Source: Kuenenia sp039794105 (GTDB lineage Bacteria > Planctomycetota > Brocadiia > Brocadiales > Brocadiaceae). Taken from it: DNA of 64,000 bases. Position numbers and translations under genes: made by a program. How positions within the stretch are numbered: the first letter of the stretch is position 1; every line of letters begins with the position of its first letter. Shown in pieces: positions 27,101 through 35,070 of the stretch. Location: contig NZ_JBDIWA010000015.1 in the NCBI RefSeq assembly GCF_039794105.1, forward strand, positions 14,090 to 78,089. Reading direction: 5' to 3'. The notes under the pieces were generated by a model, which was not told where the DNA came from, did no database searches, and was given only the letters and a program-made list of their open reading frames with translations.

Positions 27101-27517
27101 CTGCCGCTGGCGCTTATGCTTTTTGATATTGATCACTTTGACAATTATGTTGTCCGGAAGGGAGAGTACTATGGCAATCTCGTCATTAAAAAAATCGCCG
27201 GGCTTATCAAGAAAAACACAAGGGGTTCGGATATTTTTATCCGGTACGGAAACAGCGCTTTTGCCCTGCTGCTGACAAATACCATTATATCGTCCGCAAC
27301 CAACCTCGCAAAGAGATTTGTCTCGACAATCAACGATTATCCGTTCCTTTATGAAGAGGTTCAGCCTATGGGCAAGATCACCATCAGCCTGGGGCTTGTT
27401 GAATTTCAGGCGCAGTCTCCGGAAGAATTTGTCTATGCCGCCGAATTTTCACTCTCTGCTGCCGCTGCAAAGGGCAGAAACAGGGTAGAAGTGTATCGGA
27501 AAGGCGATAAAACATAA
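24185..27517 (+). CDS. Hybrid sensor histidine kinase: Rossmann-GAF-PAS-HisKA-HATPase-REC-REC-(degenerate)GGDEF
   Basis: 1110 residues from ATG 24185 (SD GGAG 9 nt upstream; the TTG at 24170 would place the SD inside the gene). Domains: NAD-binding Rossmann-like ~1-100 (IAIVGAGKGGKALLDIF, DIILNVTGN, IDVIEGTGARF); GAF ~130-270; PAS ~285-395; coiled coil ~395-435; HisKA with His443 in ASHELRTPLHS; HATPase_c with N box and GTGLGLSLTKKLVEIHGG; REC1 with phospho-acceptor Asp744 (TLDIMLPKKDG, VKPVEK); a second, divergent REC ~825-945 lacking the usual Lys; and a GGDEF-type domain ~950-1105 whose signature reads GNSAF (1022-1026). The cyclase is probably inactive. No membrane span: a cytosolic sensor, perhaps of redox or nucleotide state (inference). 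Confidence 0.9.
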   Translation: MIKIAIVGAGKGGKALLDIFHNNGETQVVGITDKDKNAPALHLAKECGIFSTDTIDELYCQKPDIILNVTGNAEISEYIRKSSPHPIDVIEGTGARFLWELVSKQQEARKDMEALYQSGLLITRAKSLTGALDEALGSALRLTDTPAGSIAIIDGEEMIMASQKGLSRDFLKSLRWKPRGDGITRYILEQTKPVEFQDVEKEPMFNDTVILKEGIKSLLAAPLLLNGSVVGILYLDDFKPRVFTERHKNLIKLFSTMAAQTIEKYKLLHDLEASLTYFQGMLDDSGDMIITTDCEGSIVKFSKGGEKILGYKEHEVRGKNCSELYVNKGERTNILEALKGKSSLSNYETTLLKKDNTPVDISLTISELRDKTGNVIGTVGISKDITEEKRMKSELKKKNRELEELTNNLEEKVLERTNALEKMNRELVRANELKGRFIANASHELRTPLHSIIGFSEILLQKTFGDLTERQQRYLNTIFGSAKHLLYLVNNILDLAKIEAGKAEISYQSFPVKSVIDEVLVVIRPLADRKMIVPETVVHHDVHFTADKIKFKQILYNLISNAIKFTADSGKVGIAIEKIISDKKTFPWVTESQEFLKVSVWDTGIGIKPEDRERIFEEFEQIDSSKSTEGTGLGLSLTKKLVEIHGGHITVEGSYGQGSVFNVYMPFIVSEGYGAVKASMTSLTALPEEEQQGPLILVVEDDLPTAEILDIHLTQAGYRAAHAYDGEEALRKAKELKPFAITLDIMLPKKDGLAVLQELKADAETRNIPVIIHSIVENKELAFALGAADYLVKPVEKATLIEKLSEMSFVTKKSHFPVNILVITSDETTMETLRSTIENEGFLMQTAADVESGLSLALATKPNSIIIDLGIQEGGFKIIREFQENPALKDIPIFAIAAETLSPNERLEMVDQIERVLWRESLSSKSFINHLKDIEVLHPKRARLIDELTGIFNHRYFQIRLVQETLRAERYNLPLALMLFDIDHFDNYVVRKGEYYGNLVIKKIAGLIKKNTRGSDIFIRYGNSAFALLLTNTIISSATNLAKRFVSTINDYPFLYEEVQPMGKITISLGLVEFQAQSPEEFVYAAEFSLSAAAAKGRNRVEVYRKGDKT

Positions 27518-27633
27518 ATACAGTATCAATTTAGGACTACAAACAGAAGAATTGATGCTGATTGCTGATCAATCCTGTTTTATTGCATACCGCCGGGGGG
27601 ATTATTGGGGGTGTTTGAAATTCCTAAACTTTT

Positions 27634-27748
27634 AATTAGGTTGGGTTTTTAAAAGACAAAAACCTAACGGCATTCATTTTTACCCACCCCTCCCAAGAGG
27701 ATGATTATCAAATTCCCCTCTTGGGATGGATTAGGGGTGGGTTTGTTC
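27634..27748 (-). repeat. R4 dispersed element, copy 2
   Basis: Reverse-complement match to 17210-17331, with the same CATTCATTTTTACCCACC block and a CCCTCTTGGGA hairpin, but with several base changes. It ends 16 bp before the ATG of the DUF362 gene, close to its SD. The rest of 27518-27633 shows no gene. Confidence 0.7.
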
Positions 27749-27764
27749 AAAGAAGGATAGAAAT

Positions 27765-28838
27765 ATGAAGTCTAAAGTATATTTTATAAAGACTGAAAAT
27801 GGAGAAAAGGTCCCTTCCCTCGCTGAAAAAGCGGGAAAATTGTTTGATTATGCCAATTTTAAGGACGCCATTAAGAAAAATGACATGGTGGCGGTAAAAA
27901 CAAGTTTCGGCGAAAAAGGGAATATCGGATACCTCAAACCACCAATTATTAAATCAATTGTCAACAAGGTAAAAGAGCATGCCGGGAAACCTTTTTTAAT
28001 TGAAACAAACACCTTATACCTGGGGAGGAGGACAAATGCCGTTGATCATATCGCACATGCGCACGAACATGGTTTCAGTTATGAAAGTGTTGGCGCTCCG
28101 ATCATCATCGGAGACGGCCTTTTCGGAGAGCATGACGTACAGATAGAAATCAACCAGGAAATCTGCAAATATGCCCACGTTGCGGGAGTGGCAAGGGCGT
28201 CCAATGCAATCGTCTCAATTTCCCATGTAACAGGGCACCTTGCAACCGGCATGGGGGCAACGTTGAAAAACATCGGGATGGGACTTTCTTCACGCGGCGG
28301 AAAATTATCGCAACATTCTGGAGTCATACCGCAGATTCTTAAGAAAAAATGCACCACCTGCGGGGTATGCGGAAAGTGGTGTCCGGTTGGAGCGATTAAA
28401 ATGGGGGAAGAATATGCAATCATTGACCCACATATATGCATCGGCTGCGGAGAATGCCTGGCAGTATGCCAGTTTCAGGCGGTAAAGATCGCATGGGACG
28501 AAAATGCCGTAAATCTCCAGAAAAAGGTGGCGGAACACTGCCTTGCCATTTTAAAGGGAAAAGAAGGGAAAGTAGTTTTCTTTAACTTCCTCACACACAT
28601 TACCCATCATTGCGATTGTATGGACAAACCCTTCGAGCCTGATATTGCAGACATCGGCATCATCGCCTCATGGGACCCCGTTGCCATAGAAAAAGCTACG
28701 ACCGACCTCATTCAGGAACACATCGGCAAGGACTTTTTTAAGGAATCATGGCCAAAAATAGATTACACCGTTCAGATGACTTACGCCCAGGAAATAGGCT
28801 TGGGAAGCATGGAGTATGAGATAGTAAATTGTGTGTAG
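27765..28838 (+). CDS. DUF362 protein with two [4Fe-4S] ferredoxin motifs
   Basis: 357 residues. N- and C-terminal DUF362 halves (VAVKTSFGEKGNIGYLKPP, ASNAIVSISHVTGHLATGMGA, GIIASWDPVAIEKA) flank a 2[4Fe-4S] ferredoxin insert at ~190-240: CTTCGVCGKWCP and CIGCGECLAVCQ. A further HHCDCMD cluster lies near residue 285. Cytosolic, no signal peptide. DUF362 iron-sulfur proteins occur in many anaerobes; the reaction is unknown, but electron transfer is implied. SD AAGGA 7 nt before the ATG. Alone on its strand between repeats. Confidence 0.85.
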   Translation: MKSKVYFIKTENGEKVPSLAEKAGKLFDYANFKDAIKKNDMVAVKTSFGEKGNIGYLKPPIIKSIVNKVKEHAGKPFLIETNTLYLGRRTNAVDHIAHAHEHGFSYESVGAPIIIGDGLFGEHDVQIEINQEICKYAHVAGVARASNAIVSISHVTGHLATGMGATLKNIGMGLSSRGGKLSQHSGVIPQILKKKCTTCGVCGKWCPVGAIKMGEEYAIIDPHICIGCGECLAVCQFQAVKIAWDENAVNLQKKVAEHCLAILKGKEGKVVFFNFLTHITHHCDCMDKPFEPDIADIGIIASWDPVAIEKATTDLIQEHIGKDFFKESWPKIDYTVQMTYAQEIGLGSMEYEIVNCV

Positions 28839-28848
28839 TGAATATTAT

Positions 28849-29045
28849 TGTAACACTTTAGTCTTTTGAAAAAGCAAAAAGCTCTTACCCCAAATTCCGC
28901 AAACCGGGAAAAATGTTCAATATTCAATTCTCAATTTGTTGCTCATTTGCCTCTATTCTTTTACATTGAATATTGAATATTAATTTTCAAAAAGGTGCTA
29001 ACGGAGCTTTTAGCGGTGTTTTTTCAAAAAGCTAAAGTGTTACAA
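28849..29045. repeat. R3 element (MITE-like) with ~25-bp terminal inverted repeats
   Basis: Left end TTGTAACACTTTAGTCTTTT + GAAAAA (28849-28873); right end is its near-perfect complement, TTTTTTCAAAAAGCTAAAGT + GTTACAA (29020-29046). The ~150-bp interior holds no gene. Other copies or ends: 37617-37778, 63705-63727, 18362-18392. Confidence 0.75.
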
Positions 29046-29050
29046 TTTAT

Positions 29051-29132
29051 GTAGGATGGGTCAAGCGAAGCAGACCCATCAATCACATTTTCATTTATTT
29101 TGATGGGTGCGCTGATGCTTCACCCATCCTAC
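29051..29132. repeat. GTAGGATGGGT inverted repeat
   Basis: Long imperfect hairpin: GTAGGATGGGT...GACCCATCAA pairs with TTGATGGGTGC...ACCCATCCTAC. This type of GTAGGATGGGT repeat occurs in the intergenic DNA of many bacteria. It abuts the R3 element. Confidence 0.7.
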
Positions 29133-29176
29133 TCTGAAATGATGCGTTACAAAAAATCTGGAATACACCCAGTTGC

Positions 29177-29366
29177 GGGTTCAGGTTTGTAACCTGAACC
29201 AAACGTTTTATACTTTCAATCCAGCCTTCTATTAGGGAGAACAAATGACAAATAAATTCCAGATTCCAAACAGGGTTTTTATGATTTGGGCATTGGAATT
29301 TTGCCGTAGTACATTGCCCCATTATACGCATAAACTCATGGGTTCAGGTTACAAACCTGAACCCGC
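29177..29366. repeat. Inverted pair of CGGGTTCAGGTT repeats
   Basis: CGGGTTCAGGTTTGTAACCT at 29177 and its inverted partner GGGTTCAGGTTACAAACCTG ending near 29366. Each is itself palindromic around TTTGTAA/TTACAAA. A third, partial copy is at ~63877-63896. Nothing else is visible in 29133-29447. Confidence 0.6.
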
Positions 29367-29447
29367 CTGAGTCAAGCGGAGACCTCCAATAGATTTACTT
29401 TATTTAACGAATCCTTTTCAACTTAAAGTCAATTTCAACAGCTTTCA

Positions 29448-30113
29448 CTAATATTTCGACACATTTAATTCTTCCATTTCACCCGTAACCATATATACCG
29501 TTCTTTCCGCTATATTTGTCACCCTGTCCGCAATACGTTCCAGATTGTGAGAAACCCATGTAAGGTAGGTTGCCAGATTGATTATCTTCGGATTGCCCAT
29601 CATCAGCAGCAAAAGTTCGTGGTAAATCTGGTCATGGAGCGCATCCACTTTGTCATCTTCGTCACATACGCTCCTTGCCGCTTCCACATCTCTTTCCATA
29701 AAGGCCCTGAGAGATTTTTCCAGCATGTCAATGCCTATCTCCCCCATTCTGGGAATATCGACCAATGGTTTTATCAAAGGTTCATCGCCAATCATAATAT
29801 TTATCTTGGCATTGCCCTCCGCATGATCACCCATTCGTTCAAGGTCGGTTATTATGCTCAGAATAGCGGTTATCGTCCTTAAATCCACCGCCAGCGGCTG
29901 TTGTGTCGCAATGAGTACAATACATTTCTCCTCAATGTCAAACCGTTTTTTGTTAATCTCCTGGTCTTTTTTTATAATTTCTTTCGACGCCTCTATATCT
30001 CTGGTTTGCAATGCATGTATGGAATCCTGTATCGCCTGCGAAACCATTTTCCCCATATCAAGCACTTCGTTCTGCAGCGCTTTCAAAGCTTTGTGATATG
30101 CTTCACGTACCAT
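29448..30113 (-). CDS. phoU: Phosphate-transport regulator PhoU
   Basis: 221 residues, full length. Two three-helix halves, each with a metal-binding E-x(3)-D type motif: TDLERMGDHAEGNAKI and HNLERIADRVTNIAERTVY. PhoU links the Pst transporter to the PhoR kinase and restrains phosphate uptake. Last gene of the porin-pstSCAB-phoU series. SD GGGAGG upstream of ATG 30113. A small hairpin (30165-30171/30175-30181) sits in the 131-nt gap to pstB. Confidence 0.95.
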   Translation of the reverse strand: MVREAYHKALKALQNEVLDMGKMVSQAIQDSIHALQTRDIEASKEIIKKDQEINKKRFDIEEKCIVLIATQQPLAVDLRTITAILSIITDLERMGDHAEGNAKINIMIGDEPLIKPLVDIPRMGEIGIDMLEKSLRAFMERDVEAARSVCDEDDKVDALHDQIYHELLLLMMGNPKIINLATYLTWVSHNLERIADRVTNIAERTVYMVTGEMEELNVSKY

Positions 30114-30244
30114 AACGCCCCCGCCTCCCCTCTTTTTAAAACCGGCAAAACCCGCCCCTTTTCAGCGCCATAACATGGCGCAATTGTTCCGGGATACCCT
30201 GCGAAATAACCGCTGTTTTTGCAACGAAAATTGTTTCCACATTT

Positions 30245-31012
30245 CTACCCGAACCTCCCCGTTATATAATCTTCTGTCCTTTGTTTTTTCGGTTTCGTAA
30301 ATAATTCAGTCGTATCATCATATTCTACAAGTTCCCCCATCATAAAGAACCCGGTATAATCAGAAACCCTTGCCGCCTGCTGCATATTGTGGGTTACGAT
30401 AACCACCGTATAGTCCTTTTTCAGTTCGACAAGCATGTCCTCTATCTTTGCCGTGGCAATCGGGTCTAACGCGGAACAAGGTTCGTCGAGAAGTACAATT
30501 TCCGGTTCCATGGCGATAGCCCTGGCAATACACACCCTCTGTTGCTGTCCGCCTGACAGTTCAAGGGCGCTGAAGTGGAGGCGGTCTTTTACCTCGTTCC
30601 ATAGCGCCGCCTTTATAAGCGCCTTTTCGCAAATATCGTCCAGTGCGTTTTTTTTCTTTACCCCCAATACACGCGGACCGTATACCACATTCTCATAGAT
30701 TGTTTTCGGGAACGGGTTTGGTTTCTGGAATACCATGCCAACCCGCTTCCTGAGTTCGGTTACATTGACAGAGGGGTCGTAAATGTCTTTTCCGGCAATC
30801 TTAATGGAACCCTCAATCCGCACCCCTTCTATAAGATCATTCATGCGGTTTAAACACCGGATTAACGTTGACTTTCCGCATCCGGAAGGCCCGATAAACG
30901 CTGTGATCATTTTTTCTGAAATATCCAGGTTTATGCCATTCAGGGCTAAATTGTTGCCGTAATACAATTTCAGGTCTGTAATATTAACTACCGGATTAGG
31001 TTTTTTTTTCAT
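30245..31012 (-). CDS. pstB: Phosphate ABC transporter ATP-binding protein
   Basis: 255 residues. Walker A GPSGCGKST, Q-loop MVFQKPNPFPKTIYENV, signature LSGGQQQR, Walker B IVLLDEPCSALDP, switch His in VTHNMQQA. This is the ATPase that drives PstCA. It lies 64 nt downstream of pstA. Confidence 0.96.
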   Translation of the reverse strand: MKKKPNPVVNITDLKLYYGNNLALNGINLDISEKMITAFIGPSGCGKSTLIRCLNRMNDLIEGVRIEGSIKIAGKDIYDPSVNVTELRKRVGMVFQKPNPFPKTIYENVVYGPRVLGVKKKNALDDICEKALIKAALWNEVKDRLHFSALELSGGQQQRVCIARAIAMEPEIVLLDEPCSALDPIATAKIEDMLVELKKDYTVVIVTHNMQQAARVSDYTGFFMMGELVEYDDTTELFTKPKKQRTEDYITGRFG

Positions 31013-31076
31013 TTTACCGGGTGAAATGGTACACCTCTCTTGTTTTCAAAATTACTTCTCTAGAAACATACATTTC

Positions 31077-32678
31077 TTATACAGATGACATCCTGTATTT
31101 TTTTCTCAACTTGTTACGCACTATTATTGCCGTAATATTTAATACCAGCACGCTAAATAGTAATGCAAGGGTTGTGGTATATACCATGGGGATTGCAGCC
31201 TCGACATTTGGCGACTGAAACCCTACATCGTAAATGTGGAAACCTAGATGCATAAATTTTCTTTCTAAATGAAGAAAAGGAAAATGATGGTCTATGGGGA
31301 GAGAAGGCGCAAGTTTCACAACGCCCGTAATCATAAGCGGCGCAACCTCTCCCGCTGCCCTCGCCATTGCCAGAATAGTACCGGTAAGTATACCCGGTGC
31401 GGCCTGGGGAAGCACAACACGCCATAACGTTTCAAATTTTGTTGCGCCAAGGGCGTAAGAACCTTCCCTTATCGATCCGGGCACGGAAGACAGCCCCTCT
31501 TCCGTGGAAACGACCACTACCGGCACCGTTAATAAAGCTAACGTAAGCGATGCCCACAAAATGCCGCCAGTTCCAAACGTAGGGGACGGCAATGAGGATT
31601 TAAAAAACACATTGTCAATAGTACCCCCTATTAAATAGATAAAAAAGCCAAGCCCGAATACCCCGAAAACAATTGAGGGAACACCTGCCAGATTGTTGAC
31701 CGAGATGCGTACTATCCGTGAAATAAAATTATCACCGGCATATTCTTTCAGATAGACTGCCGTCAATACTCCAAGGGGAACGACGGCAATACTCATGATA
31801 AATACCATCATGACCGTACCAAATATTGCAGGGAATATCCCCCCCTCCGTATTAGCCTCCCGTGGTTCATCGGCAATAAACTCCCAAAATTTTGTCAGAT
31901 AAAAACCTGTTTTTGCGAATACATGCATCGAATTGGGTGTATACATACGTACTACCTGAAAAACAGGAAGTATTTTTTCTTCTCCACCGGCAAGGCGTAT
32001 GATGAATTCTTTCTCTCTTGCCTTTTGGTAAAGGTTTGAAAGCAAGGTCTCTTTTTCATGGTACATTTTTTCAAGGGCGTCAATTTTCATTTTGACGCCA
32101 TTCATTTTTTTTTGAACTATATCAGACGGCGGCAGCGACTGTAATTGTTTTACGATAATCCGCTTTTTTTCCATCTGATAGTTAATGCCGCCAATTTCCT
32201 TTTTTTCAAGCTGCCTTATTTTTTTAAAAAGTTTTTTATTTTCGTTTATAAACCCCTTTGCCCCGTCCTGTTGTATTGCTTCAATCCTGCCGTTCTTTCC
32301 AATAATGCCCTGCAAAAACCCATACATATTTCCCCACTCGCGCCTCTCTATGGCAACGGCATCGGCGGGATATTCCAGTGAAACTATTTTGTCATCATCA
32401 ATCCATCTGAAATCAAGTCCGTAAATATCACGATTGCCTATTTTAAGCTTTGTCCGGTAACCATCTTTTTCGTAGGGAATAGGCTCTTTTTTTGACACCT
32501 CCCCTAAAACCGTTGTCCCGTCTTTGAGATGAAAATGAACAATGGTATGCGGCCAAAATATACCAAGCCCCTTTATCATAATAAGCGTAATCAGCCCGCA
32601 AACCATCAAAAGGCATATGGTCAGAGAGCTTGCGGTTAACCACACATATGGGTCGCCTGACTTAAAAAACTTTTTCAT
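31077..32678 (-). CDS. pstA: Phosphate ABC transporter permease PstA, long form
   Basis: 533 residues, against ~280-300 for E. coli-type PstA. After a first membrane helix (~17-40, SSLTICLLMVCGLITLIMI) a ~230-residue extracytoplasmic insert follows, with beta-rich ends and a coiled coil at ~130-225 (KLFKKIRQLEKKEIGG...). The normal permease domain fills ~285-525, with the cytoplasmic coupling motif GATKFETLWRVVLPQAAPGI. Long PstA proteins of this kind are known, for example in pseudomonads. The start overlaps the pstC stop (ATGA). Confidence 0.9.
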   Translation of the reverse strand: MKKFFKSGDPYVWLTASSLTICLLMVCGLITLIMIKGLGIFWPHTIVHFHLKDGTTVLGEVSKKEPIPYEKDGYRTKLKIGNRDIYGLDFRWIDDDKIVSLEYPADAVAIERREWGNMYGFLQGIIGKNGRIEAIQQDGAKGFINENKKLFKKIRQLEKKEIGGINYQMEKKRIIVKQLQSLPPSDIVQKKMNGVKMKIDALEKMYHEKETLLSNLYQKAREKEFIIRLAGGEEKILPVFQVVRMYTPNSMHVFAKTGFYLTKFWEFIADEPREANTEGGIFPAIFGTVMMVFIMSIAVVPLGVLTAVYLKEYAGDNFISRIVRISVNNLAGVPSIVFGVFGLGFFIYLIGGTIDNVFFKSSLPSPTFGTGGILWASLTLALLTVPVVVVSTEEGLSSVPGSIREGSYALGATKFETLWRVVLPQAAPGILTGTILAMARAAGEVAPLMITGVVKLAPSLPIDHHFPFLHLERKFMHLGFHIYDVGFQSPNVEAAIPMVYTTTLALLFSVLVLNITAIIVRNKLRKKYRMSSV

Positions 32679-34939
32679 AGTTTACTGTATTTCTTTTTCA
32701 TCTTTTGTCGAATTACCTCGGCAAAGGTATTAACGATAAATGTTGTCACAAAAAGCAGGAGTGATGCAAGAAAAAGCACCCGGTAAAGAGTTCCGCCAAA
32801 CGGCGCTTCAGGTATTTCTACGGCAATATTTGCAGCCAATGCCCTGAATCCGCTGAAAAGATTCCAGTCCAGCACAGGGGTGTTGCCTGTTGCCATAAGA
32901 ACGATCATGGTTTCCCCCACGGCCCTCCCAAAACCGATCATAACTGCAGAAAAAATAGCCGGGCTTGCGGTTGGGAGCACAATCTTCATCGCAGTTTGCC
33001 ACGGCGTAGCGCCAAGCGCCAAAGAAGCGGAAATAAGGCTTCCGGGAACATTGCTCATGGCGTCTTCTGATATGGTAAAAACAAGTGGTATCACCGCAAA
33101 TCCCATTGCAAACCCCACTACAACTGCATTTCTCTGGTCATAATGCAGCCCTAAAACATGCAATAACCACTGCCGGTAATCTCCTCCAAAAGCAAACGAT
33201 TCAAATACCCCGGAAAGGCAAATAGATCCAAAAATTGCGCTAACGATAAATGGTATCAAAAATACCAATTCCACGCCATGTTTGTATTTACTTTTGCAGA
33301 ATAGAGGGGTCGCCTTCCAGATAACCATCGCGGCAGCAATGGAAAGTACAATGAAAAATGGCATAATTACCAAAGCCGGAAAGATTTTTTCAATTAACGG
33401 AGCAAGCCATAATCCTGCGAGAAAACCCAGAATCACACTGGGAAGTGCCGCCATTAATTCAATAACGGGCTTGATTACCTTTAGAGACCGGTGGAGGAAT
33501 TGCGAAGTATAGAGCGCCCCGAATATGCCGATTGGCACAGCAATAAGCAACGCATACACCGTGCCTTTGATCGTACCGAAGATTAACGGAATCAGGCTGA
33601 ACTTTGGCTCAAAATCATCCGTACCTCCGGTTGATTGCCATATGTATTCAGGTTTTTCGTATCCCTCATACCATACCTTGCCAAACAGTGTTTTTAATGT
33701 AGTTTCAGGATGCGGGTTCGAAATGTTCCACAAATATAATGCGCCTGATGCATCGGCTGCCAGGACGCCGTTTGCCTTTTGAGAGAAGACAAGTGCGGTT
33801 ACAGGAGAAGACGTCTTCAAATTTAACAATGTTTGTTCTGATGTGGCGTGGCGGAGATGTATCAAACCATTTGAATCGGCAGTAACAAAACCCTTGTCTC
33901 TCACAGACTTGGCAATAGCCACTACCGGGGCGTTATGGGATTGAAACGTATGTATCTTTTTCAGCGACCATCCGGAGAGAGACAATGCATCTCTTACCTT
34001 CATCCACGAAGAAACTTTGCCTTCTGCGTCGCCAATCACCAGCGAAATATCGCCCAGCAAAAACCTCATTGCGGAGACGGCGCTGCCGGAAACCTTTACC
34101 CGTTCCAAAACTACGGGTTCCTCTTTCTCCCTTATGTCAATACATATTACCTCCCCTGAATCTGTGCCAACATAAAGATTATCCATAAAAATGTCAAGGG
34201 CGAGGGCAGTTATGGCAATCGTCCCTTCCTGCAGTGGATGTTCCGTCTGATTATTTAGAAAAGGCGTGATTCTCCGTAACGGTTTTTTAATGAGAGGGGA
34301 AATGTCTTTGCGCACCTCCCTCTTTTCCCCTTCCCCAAAAAGAGAGGTCTCTGTTATTGAAGAAAGCAGCAGCAGCCGGTCATCGTCAGTATGTACTGCA
34401 ATAACTCTTGTTTCTTCATCCTCCCGCGAAGCAATGTGTTTCACAGCAAAAGGCAAAGAATCGCCTTCTTCATTCGTATGAATCGCTTCCCGCGATGAAA
34501 TTGCCGGGAGTATTATCCGTTTTCCGTTTTCAAACGATTGGGTAAAACCAATGGAAACTGTTAAAATTCTCCCGTCATCCGTTCCCATAACATGATGGTC
34601 TTTATATTTGTCAACCGATGTGATATGCGCGTTACCAATCCCGGGAAGATCGTGTTTCCTGATAATACTGCCGTCCCGCAGCGAGATAAATTCTATTTTG
34701 CCATTATTATACACGACATACGCAATCTCCAGATGTTCATCAGCGCCAATACAAACCGCCGTCTTACGAATGGCAAATGTATTTTCTTTTACAACCTTCG
34801 CTCCTTTTAAAAGGGGAAGGACTTCCATGAAGATAAAGACAAAGAGGGCAAGTATTACAAATATGGTAGCCACACCGCTGCATGTGATCATCCAGCGGGC
34901 AGTTTTGTCGGTAAGTTTTCTGCTTTTCAGGCTTTTCAT
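32675..34939 (-). CDS. pstC: Phosphate ABC transporter permease PstC, long form with beta-propeller-like insert
   Basis: 754 residues, more than twice the classical length. Helix 1 at ~20-45, then a ~390-residue extracytoplasmic region with WD40-like strands (DGRILTVSIG, NLYVGTDSGEVICIDI, GFVTADSNGLIHLRHA, GVLAADASGALYLWNIS). Typical permease helices follow at ~455-745, with coupling motif LALGATPWQTAMKIVLPTAS and GRAVGETMIVLMATG. The propeller may dock PstS or sense periplasmic state (inference). Large PstC proteins paired with large PstA are known elsewhere, so the pair is a recognised but little-studied variant. Confidence 0.9.
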   Translation of the reverse strand: MKSLKSRKLTDKTARWMITCSGVATIFVILALFVFIFMEVLPLLKGAKVVKENTFAIRKTAVCIGADEHLEIAYVVYNNGKIEFISLRDGSIIRKHDLPGIGNAHITSVDKYKDHHVMGTDDGRILTVSIGFTQSFENGKRIILPAISSREAIHTNEEGDSLPFAVKHIASREDEETRVIAVHTDDDRLLLLSSITETSLFGEGEKREVRKDISPLIKKPLRRITPFLNNQTEHPLQEGTIAITALALDIFMDNLYVGTDSGEVICIDIREKEEPVVLERVKVSGSAVSAMRFLLGDISLVIGDAEGKVSSWMKVRDALSLSGWSLKKIHTFQSHNAPVVAIAKSVRDKGFVTADSNGLIHLRHATSEQTLLNLKTSSPVTALVFSQKANGVLAADASGALYLWNISNPHPETTLKTLFGKVWYEGYEKPEYIWQSTGGTDDFEPKFSLIPLIFGTIKGTVYALLIAVPIGIFGALYTSQFLHRSLKVIKPVIELMAALPSVILGFLAGLWLAPLIEKIFPALVIMPFFIVLSIAAAMVIWKATPLFCKSKYKHGVELVFLIPFIVSAIFGSICLSGVFESFAFGGDYRQWLLHVLGLHYDQRNAVVVGFAMGFAVIPLVFTISEDAMSNVPGSLISASLALGATPWQTAMKIVLPTASPAIFSAVMIGFGRAVGETMIVLMATGNTPVLDWNLFSGFRALAANIAVEIPEAPFGGTLYRVLFLASLLLFVTTFIVNTFAEVIRQKMKKKYSKL

Positions 34940-35070
34940 ATGCGAACAAACAGTACGGTCTAAAAGAAAACCACCCCTCTTCCCTAATTTTCAGTTTCTT
35001 AGGAATACAAAGGGGTGATTATTAAAACAATTTGATTGAATGCAGATATTGAGAATCGCAATGATGGATG

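Noticed and set aside
26990..27517. Active diguanylate cyclase at the C-terminus of the hybrid kinase
   Set aside because: The GGDEF signature is GNSAF, so the active-site residues are missing.
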